From Hymenobacter frigidus (GTDB taxonomy: Bacteria > Bacteroidota > Bacteroidia > Cytophagales > Hymenobacteraceae), in contig NZ_BMGY01000001.1 in NCBI RefSeq assembly GCF_014640435.1, forward strand, positions 1 through 64,000: 64,000 bases of DNA, in the 5' to 3' direction. The number at the start of each line of letters is the position of its first letter. The first letter of the stretch is position 1. Below, piece by piece: positions 58,604 through 64,000 of this stretch. The notes beneath the pieces were generated by a model. That model ran no database searches, was not told the origin of the DNA, and was given only the letters and a program-made list of their open reading frames with translations. The translations under genes and the position numbers were made by a program.

Positions 58604-59860
58604 CTACCGGCGCGCCCGGCGGCGTTCGGCTTCGTACACGCGCCGGCCCAGGTCGCGCAGAAACGGGAATCCGATGCGGTCGTACTCGTACTTATCGTCG
58701 TTCAGCACGCCGTCGGCGTTCACGTAGAGCACGGCGCTGAGCAGGAATTCCACGCCGTGGGCCTCGTCCTGCACGTAGGCGTTGTCGATTAGAAAGCCGT
58801 AGGCCTGGCCGATTTTATTGAACACCCGCACGCCGGGCGGCAGCGGGGCAATGCCGCCCCCACCGAGCAGAAATTTGACGTAGGTATCGGGATAATGAGC
58901 GGGGTCGTAGCGCGGGTGCGGGCTGTCGCGGGGCAGCTGCGAAAGGGCCTCGCGCAGCAGCGCGTAGTCGGCGGGGGCCAGGCGCAGGCGCTGGGCGGGC
59001 GGCGTAGCTTCGGGAAACAGCACGCGGCGCAGCATCAACTGCAAGTCAGTTAGCGAATGGGCATTTTTCTGGCTGAAATCGAGCGGGCCGAGCATCCGCT
59101 GGTCATCTTTGAGGTAGGCCAGGCCGATGGCTTCTCCCCGCAAGCCCAGCCGGGGCCACGGGCCGGGGTAGTAGGCAGCGGGCTGCCGCACCAGCAGCTG
59201 CGTAGTGGCCGTATCGGCAAAGAAGGCCACTGGGTTGGTGTGGCGGCTGCCGGGCTCCTGGTCGCCCACCGAGAGGCGGTGTAGCAGGCGGCTTTGGCGT
59301 AGGCCCAGCCGGTGCAGCTCCTGGTTCAGCTCCCGCGGGCCCACAAATTCGTAGAGGCGGTTGAAAGCGTCGTTATCACTCACGATTAACGCCTTGCGCA
59401 CGTAGTTGACCAGCGTGGGCCGGCCGCTGGCGCTGCTGGTGTCGCGCCGCGCCCGCGTCTGGCCCACGCAGGCCGAATCGGTCAGCATGGGCGAATCCAC
59501 GGTCAGGCCGGGGGTTTGCGCGCTCATCGCCCGCAGCTTTTGCAGGGCCAGGGCGGCGGCGGCCAGTTTCACGGTGCTGGCCGGGTAGAAGTAGTTGCGG
59601 GGCTGTAGCCGGTAGCGGTAGCTGCGGAAGTGCGGCTGCCCCGCCGCGTCGCGCCGGATGCGCGTGTAAAGGATTTGCAGGCGGTAGGCCGCGGGCCGGG
59701 CCAGCACGCGGGCCAGGCCGGTGGTGTCGCGGCGCAGGAGCTGGCGCAGCGGGTTGCTAAGGAACTGGGCCGCCACGGGCCCGGGCCCAAGCAGCAGCCC
59801 AAGCAGCCCGAGCAGCAGAACCGCCCGGAACCAGCACGCGGAAATGGGCGAAGGGGTCAT
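58604..59860 (-). CDS. Class A beta-lactamase-fold serine hydrolase
   Basis: A 418-residue exported protein with a signal ending near GPVAAQ. YPASTVKLAAAALAL supplies Ser-X2-Lys, VSDNDAFNRLYEF supplies Ser-Asp-Asn, and FNKIGQAYGF replaces the Lys-Thr-Gly motif with Lys-Ile-Gly. This order marks the class A fold. The usual E-X2-L-N loop is not obvious, so beta-lactam hydrolysis is uncertain; a peptidoglycan or esterase role is as likely. It converges with the DCC gene, 18 bases apart. Confidence 0.82.
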   Translation of the reverse strand: MTPSPISACWFRAVLLLGLLGLLLGPGPVAAQFLSNPLRQLLRRDTTGLARVLARPAAYRLQILYTRIRRDAAGQPHFRSYRYRLQPRNYFYPASTVKLAAAALALQKLRAMSAQTPGLTVDSPMLTDSACVGQTRARRDTSSASGRPTLVNYVRKALIVSDNDAFNRLYEFVGPRELNQELHRLGLRQSRLLHRLSVGDQEPGSRHTNPVAFFADTATTQLLVRQPAAYYPGPWPRLGLRGEAIGLAYLKDDQRMLGPLDFSQKNAHSLTDLQLMLRRVLFPEATPPAQRLRLAPADYALLREALSQLPRDSPHPRYDPAHYPDTYVKFLLGGGGIAPLPPGVRVFNKIGQAYGFLIDNAYVQDEAHGVEFLLSAVLYVNADGVLNDDKYEYDRIGFPFLRDLGRRVYEAERRRARR

Positions 59861-59864
59861 GCCG

Positions 59865-59872
59865 CAAATATA
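59865..59872 (-). promoter_or_regulatory. -7 box four bases before the serine hydrolase ATG (TAtaTTTG)
   Basis: TATATTTG on the minus strand is followed by CGGC and then the ATG at 59860. As at 18565, the mRNA would be nearly leaderless. No clear TTG at -33. Confidence 0.55.
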
Positions 59873-59997
59873 TTCCGTTTTTTATCAGATATTGTGGGGG
59901 CAGTTGGCCCTCTCCCTAAACTGCTTGGCTTCGGCTAATCCGGGTTCTGCTGCTGCTGTATTTTCTCCTTTCCCCTTATCCTCTTTTCCCTTTTCCC

Positions 59998-60927
59998 ATG
60001 AAAACACTGCTCCGCTTTCTGCTGACCGCCGTAGCCGGCACTGGCCTGCTGGCTCTGGCCACCCAGGCCCAGGCCCAAACCTTTCCGAACAGCACGCTCG
60101 ATGCGTGGGTGACGCGCAATAATATTGAAACGCCCGTCAACTGGCAAACCATCGACACGGAGATTGCAGCCCAAGTACCCGTACCCGTGCCCCCGACGGT
60201 TACCAAAACAGCCGTGGCGCGCAACGGTCCTTTTGCAGCCCAGCTCGCCACACAAAATCTGTTGGGAGTGGTGACACTGCCCGGCACCATGATTTTGGGT
60301 AATTCCCCCAAAGGCGGCGGCGACATCCCCGGCGGCTTGCCCTTTACGGCGCGGCCGGCCGCGCTGCAGTTCTACTATCAGCTCAGTGGGCCGCGAGCCC
60401 TGGCCGATTCAGCCTACATGGCAGTGGAGCTCACCCGCCTGGTCAACGGCAATGTGGAGGTAGTGGCCGAGGGCGAACACTACTTCCGGGCTTTGGCGGG
60501 AACCTACACCCTGGTCACGGTGCCCCTGCGGTACCGGTCGTCGCTGGCCCCTGATTCCGTTTCGATGGGCTTTATCTCGGGCGCAGCCGACAACATTACG
60601 GCGGGCACCATCCTGCGCATCGACGACATTGCCTTCACCGGCACGGCCACCGCTACCCGCAACGCGGTGCTGAACGCCGCCTTCAGCGCCGCCCCCAACC
60701 CCAGCCCCGACGGCCACTACCTGCTGCAAGGGCTGGCCCCGGCCCTGCTGGCGGCCCCGCTCACCGTGCTCGACGCCACCGGCCGCGTGGTGCGCCGCGA
60801 GCCGGCCAGTACCCCTGCTGCGGCCGGTGCCGCCCGCGCGCTCGACCTGAGCGCCCTGCCCGCCGGAATTTATACGGCGCAACTATTCACTACCGACGGG
60901 CTGGTGACCCGCAAGCTGGCCCGGTAG
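59998..60927 (+). CDS. T9SS type A sorting-domain protein (PCMD-like)
   Basis: A 309-residue secreted protein. Signal ends at TQAQAQT (about 27). FPNSTLDAWVTRNNIETPVNWQT opens a beta-sandwich resembling putative carbohydrate-metabolism domains, and LRIDDIAFTGTAT closes it. The C terminus (about 230-309) is a sorting domain: FSAAPNPSPDGHYLL to GLVTRKLAR. It should be exported by the type IX system. Function beyond that is unknown. Confidence 0.82.
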   Translation: MKTLLRFLLTAVAGTGLLALATQAQAQTFPNSTLDAWVTRNNIETPVNWQTIDTEIAAQVPVPVPPTVTKTAVARNGPFAAQLATQNLLGVVTLPGTMILGNSPKGGGDIPGGLPFTARPAALQFYYQLSGPRALADSAYMAVELTRLVNGNVEVVAEGEHYFRALAGTYTLVTVPLRYRSSLAPDSVSMGFISGAADNITAGTILRIDDIAFTGTATATRNAVLNAAFSAAPNPSPDGHYLLQGLAPALLAAPLTVLDATGRVVRREPASTPAAAGAARALDLSALPAGIYTAQLFTTDGLVTRKLAR

Positions 60928-60960
60928 CCAGGCGCACGGCTGGTTCCGCCACGCGGCCCG

Positions 60961-62076
60961 CTACACCACCACTTGTTCGGCGCGGCGCAGCCAGGCCTCG
61001 TCGATGGTGGCGCCCAGCCCCGGCGCGGTGGGCACCTCGATAACACCGCCGGGCCGGTACTGAATGCCGCCCACCACGGGGTCTTCGGTGAACAGAAGCG
61101 GCGTGTCGAGGTCGCAGTGCCGGATGGCGGCGTTGGTGAGGGCCAGGTGGGCGGCGGCCGTCATGCCCAGCCGCGATTCCAGGAAGCCGCCGACTTGCAG
61201 GGTGAAGCCGGCGGCCTCGCCCAGACGCGCAATTTTCTGGGCCCGGTGGAAGCCCGAGGACTTACCCAGCTTGATATTGAACTGCTGGCAGGCGCGCAGC
61301 GCAATGAGCCGCTCGGCGTCGTGCTCGTCGCCGCAGCTTTCGTCGGCCATGATGGGAATGGGCGAGGCGGCCGACACCCGGCTCAGCTCCATAAAACGGT
61401 GGCGGAGAATGGGCTCCTCGCAGTGCTCGATGTTGAATTCGGCCAGGGCCTGAAGCACGGCAATGGCCGCGTCGGCCGTTTGCCAGCCCTGGTTGGCGTC
61501 GATGCGCAACGGGTGCGCGGGCCCGATACCTTCCCGAATGGCCCGGATGCGGGCCACGTCATCCACCAGCGCACCGCCCAGCTTCACCTTGATGGCCGGA
61601 AAGCCCTGCTGCTGAAAGCGCACGGCATCGGCCCGCATTTTATCGGGCGGGCCGAGGCTCACGGTCATGTCGGTATGCAGCACCTTGTCGTTTTGGCCGC
61701 CCAGAAACTGGTAGAGCGGCAGGCCCGCCTGCTGGGCCGCAATGTCATGCAGGGCAATATCGAAGGCACTTTTGATGCTGGTGTTGCCGTAGATGATGCG
61801 GTCCAGCTCGGCCAGGCAGCCGGGCAGGTCCAGGGCGTCGCGGCCTTTGAGGGCTGGGGCGAAGTACTGAGCCACCGCAAAGCAGGTGTCGATGCTTTCG
61901 CCGTTGATGGTGAGAAACGGGCTGCATTCGCCAAAGCCGGTGCAGCCGTCGGCGGTGCGCAGGCGCACCACCACGTTCTGCACGTGGCAGATGGGGCCCA
62001 GGGAAATAACAAACGGCTCATGCAGCGGCACAAGCAGCTTGTAGATGCCAATGGATTGGATGGTGGTGCCGGACAT
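60961..62076 (-). CDS. Dipeptide epimerase-like enolase superfamily protein
   Basis: A 371-residue enzyme of the muconate-lactonising/L-Ala-D/L-Glu epimerase group. FPAIKVKLGG gives the Lys-X-Lys acid/base pair; the metal ligands are in LRIDANQGW, EHCEEP and PIMADES; the second lysine is in FNIKLGKSSGF. Epimerases of this type act on Ala-Glu from recycled cell wall, which would match the other recycling genes in the window. The substrate is not certain from sequence. ATG at 62076. Confidence 0.86.
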   Translation of the reverse strand: MSGTTIQSIGIYKLLVPLHEPFVISLGPICHVQNVVVRLRTADGCTGFGECSPFLTINGESIDTCFAVAQYFAPALKGRDALDLPGCLAELDRIIYGNTSIKSAFDIALHDIAAQQAGLPLYQFLGGQNDKVLHTDMTVSLGPPDKMRADAVRFQQQGFPAIKVKLGGALVDDVARIRAIREGIGPAHPLRIDANQGWQTADAAIAVLQALAEFNIEHCEEPILRHRFMELSRVSAASPIPIMADESCGDEHDAERLIALRACQQFNIKLGKSSGFHRAQKIARLGEAAGFTLQVGGFLESRLGMTAAAHLALTNAAIRHCDLDTPLLFTEDPVVGGIQYRPGGVIEVPTAPGLGATIDEAWLRRAEQVVV

Positions 62077-62135
62077 GCGCTAAATGTACGGGTGCCACGA
62101 GATACTGAGTCCAGCTCGTACCGTAACTAGCGCGC

Positions 62136-62295
62136 GTTTAGCGCAGCGTAACTCATGCCGATAATGCGGGGGAGGCTGCGCCTCCCTTGGAACGAGCCAC
62201 CCGACGCAGGGCCGGCCTGTCGCTGGCGCGGCACGGGAGGCGCAGCCTCCCGGCATGGCTGGTCACGAGTTACGCTGAGCTAAACTCGCGCCAGT
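62136..62295. repeat. 160-bp palindromic repeat, copy 1
   Basis: The ends GTTTAGCGCAGCGTAACTC and GAGTTACGCTGAGCTAAAC are inverted; inside lie hairpins GGGAGGCTGCGCCTCCC and GGGAGGCGCAGCCTCCC. The same sequence, without gaps and with about ten changes, occurs at 63138-63297. The gap 62077-62404 holds nothing else. Confidence 0.9.
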
Positions 62296-62404
62296 GGTGG
62301 CCCAGTTTCTTAAACTCCTCCGGCCACTGCAACACCTTACTGGCCACCAGCTGTCGGGCCGATTCCTTATGTTCAGGAAAAGGAGCGTTCAGTTCAACGT
62401 GCTT

Positions 62405-62950
62405 TTATTCTTCAAACCAAAATTCAGGGTCGATGACACATCCACGCCGCTTTATAATTCCAAAATCAAGCACTTTTCGTCGAGCTAGTTGAGAAAGGTC
62501 TGCGAAAGAGTGGTTGACCCATTGGCCCTCGACCATTTTTTTCTTGACCAACGAGCGCACTTTCGCTACGCGGGGCTTTCTATTCGTGGCAAAGGCCCAC
62601 CCTGTTTCTTTTCGGGTTCCTTGCAGATACAGGATTTGGTCAAAGTCTTCCTGGCCGGTTGTCTGCAGTAAAACCGGCACCACGCATTTGCTGCTGTCGG
62701 GACTAAAAAACATGGCCTCCTCGATGGTAAAAGCGGACACAATCGAAGAATCCACAAACGCATTCCCATGGTCCGGATGATAATTCTTCATCGCTACGAG
62801 GCGGGGGATGCCCGCCGCAGCGCTGGCTTGCGTTTCGCGATAGAGGGTGCTCGTGCGGGCCCGAGTGAGCCGTGTTTCGTAACAGGCGACTTTGTCAAAG
62901 GCTTTGCAGCCGGAAAGCAGCCCCAGGGCCGCCAAAACAATTCTTTTCAT
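62405..62950 (-). CDS. Hypothetical lipoprotein flanked by 160-bp repeats
   Basis: A 181-residue exported lipoprotein (LAALGLLSGCKAFD, Cys15). The mature part contains a strand-rich middle (TIEEAMFFSPDSSKCVVPVLLQ) and a basic segment (KPRVAKVRSLVKKKMVEG). I do not recognise a family. It is less GC-rich than its neighbours. Copies of a palindromic repeat lie on both sides in direct orientation, so it may have arrived as a unit. ATG at 62950. Confidence 0.72.
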   Translation of the reverse strand: MKRIVLAALGLLSGCKAFDKVACYETRLTRARTSTLYRETQASAAAGIPRLVAMKNYHPDHGNAFVDSSIVSAFTIEEAMFFSPDSSKCVVPVLLQTTGQEDFDQILYLQGTRKETGWAFATNRKPRVAKVRSLVKKKMVEGQWVNHSFADLSQLARRKVLDFGIIKRRGCVIDPEFWFEE

Positions 62951-63137
62951 CGAGGGGAGGGCTGATTTTTAAAGAGTGGAAAGGCTGGCTCGGAGTGCGT
63001 GGGGGCCACGGGAACAGGGGGAAAGCGGAAGCGTTTCTCCCTCAAAGAAACACCCCGATGCAGCTGGCAGGACCCTACTGGCTCAAGTTCAAGAAAACGG
63101 TGGGTTTTATTTGTATTAAACCCGGTACCTGGCGTGA

Positions 63138-63297
63138 GTTTAGCGCAGCGTAACTCGTGCCGATAATGCGGGGGAGGCTGCGCCTCCTCTGGAACGAGCC
63201 ACCCGACGCGGGGCCGGCCTGCCGCTGGCGCGGCACGGAAGGCGCAGCCTCCCGGCATGGCTGGTCACGAGTTACGCTGCGCTAAACTCGCGCCAGT
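63138..63297. repeat. 160-bp palindromic repeat, copy 2
   Basis: Second copy of the 62136-62295 repeat, in the same orientation. The outer arms extend further here (from about 63129, CTGGCG facing CGCCAG). It fills half of the gap 62951-63322, where I see no gene; 62951-63120 shows nothing of note. Confidence 0.9.
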
Positions 63298-63322
63298 CGT
63301 GGGGTTTGAAATTTTAAGAAAC

Positions 63323-64000
63323 CTAAGCGGCCGGAGTAGCGGGCACCTCCCCCTTCTCCCCCACCGATTGCACCACGCTCACCCGCACCTCGCCGAAGCC
63401 GACGGGCACCACGAGGCTGGGCAGCTTCAGGCCGGTTTCCAGGGTGGCCTCGGTCACGGTGGCGGCTTGGCCGTCGGTGGTGACGGTGATGGGGCCGGCC
63501 ACGCCGTGCAGCACCACGCGGTAGGTGGCGTAGCTGGGCTGGTAATCGCCTTCGATGGTTTGGGTGAGCACCAAATCAGAAGTGGAGCCGGTGACGGTGA
63601 AGCGGCGCAGGGTTTTGTGGCCGTCCTCGTAGGCGTAGCCGTCGCCGCCGTCGTCGTAGTGCACGCTTTCGGCGGTGCCGTTTTTGTAGTACACGTGCAG
63701 GGTGAGCTCCTCAATGGATTTTTCGCCCACGTACTGCAGCACGGGCTGCATGGGGAGCACGGCCCCGGCCTTCACAAACAAAGGAATGCGGGTGAGGTCG
63801 GCGGCAGCCCAGACTTCGGCCCCGCCCGCGGTGGGCGCATCGGTCCAATAGTAGAACCAATCGCCGCGGGGCAGGTACATCCAGCGGCCTTCGGCGCCGG
63901 GCTGAGTGATGGGGCAGACCAGCAAGTGGTCGCCGAGGCCGAATTCGGCCATGCGCAGGTAGGTTTCGGTGTCGTTCTGGTCGAGGAAGGTGAGCGGGCG
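63323..64000 (-). CDS. GH31 alpha-glucosidase/alpha-xylosidase, C-terminal part (runs off the window end)
   Basis: An open frame from the window end to a stop at 63323, about 225 residues. RPLTFLDQNDTETYLRMAEF and GDHLLVCPITQPGAEGRWMYLP, with FVKAGAVLPMQP, are typical of GH31 after the catalytic barrel, and SVHYDDGGDGYAYEDG belongs to the distal beta domain (DUF5110-like). The catalytic residues lie outside the window. Family members hydrolyse alpha-linked glucosides or xylosides. The product ends GEKGEVPATPAA. Confidence 0.88.
   Translation of the reverse strand, partial: RPLTFLDQNDTETYLRMAEFGLGDHLLVCPITQPGAEGRWMYLPRGDWFYYWTDAPTAGGAEVWAAADLTRIPLFVKAGAVLPMQPVLQYVGEKSIEELTLHVYYKNGTAESVHYDDGGDGYAYEDGHKTLRRFTVTGSTSDLVLTQTIEGDYQPSYATYRVVLHGVAGPITVTTDGQAATVTEATLETGLKLPSLVVPVGFGEVRVSVVQSVGEKGEVPATPAA

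Noticed and set aside
60973..62130. A 385-codon open frame opposite the dipeptide epimerase
   Set aside because: Shadow frame; the minus strand carries all enolase-superfamily motifs.

Overview
This window reads as a GC-rich Bacteroidota chromosome, most likely Hymenobacter or a close Hymenobacteraceae relative. The evidence is a 16S rRNA 5' end of Bacteroidetes type, several promoters of the Bacteroidetes form TTG-N19-21-TAnnTTTG, no clear Shine-Dalgarno sites, three proteins with type IX secretion (T9SS) C-terminal sorting domains, and frequent GTG and TTG starts. The genus is inferred from gene content and style, not from a database match.

Layout. 1-1140: 5' end of a 16S gene on the minus strand, preceded by a promoter array. 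1156-10244: housekeeping block with purA, a STAS protein and Fur-family regulator (ATGA overlap), a CHY zinc-finger protein and a Rel/SpoT enzyme (GTGA overlap), tRNA-Leu, tig, clpP and clpX. 10334-14545: a large secreted metalloprotease with IPT/TIG repeats. 14847-18560: minus-strand lpxB, queD, a BtuC/FecC-type permease and a BtuF-type binding protein whose lipoprotein signal is cut off by an in-frame TAG. 18636-24955: hldD, an FAD/NAD(P) protein, a quinone oxidoreductase, a rhomboid protease and a neighbour that shares its N-terminal domain.

25107-39485 holds an amino-sugar and cell-wall recycling neighbourhood: a family-10-like glycosidase, a NagB/PIG-L fusion, AnmK, a NagX-like membrane protein and a NagZ/beta-lactamase-fold fusion. 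Interspersed are a vanadium haloperoxidase-type lipoprotein, proC, an acyl-CoA ligase and a 500-bp unit with long terminal inverted repeats around a single GxxExxY gene. 39949-51987 is rich in secreted peptidases (two tandem DUF885 proteins, an M3 dipeptidyl carboxypeptidase, an M28 peptidase) plus a POT-family peptide transporter, which suggests peptide scavenging. 52021-64000 holds hydrolases, a flavin reductase, an HTTM protein, a DCC thiol oxidoreductase, a class A beta-lactamase-fold protein, a dipeptide epimerase, several lipoproteins and the 3' end of a GH31 glucosidase gene.

The most striking content is in small repeats. I see at least six families of short palindromic elements: REP-like hairpins with matching changes in both arms, AT-rich palindromes (one of them read in frame inside a lipase gene), MITE-like units, a 160-bp repeat pair flanking one lipoprotein gene, and the GxxExxY unit. 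No CRISPR array, prophage or intact insertion sequence was seen.
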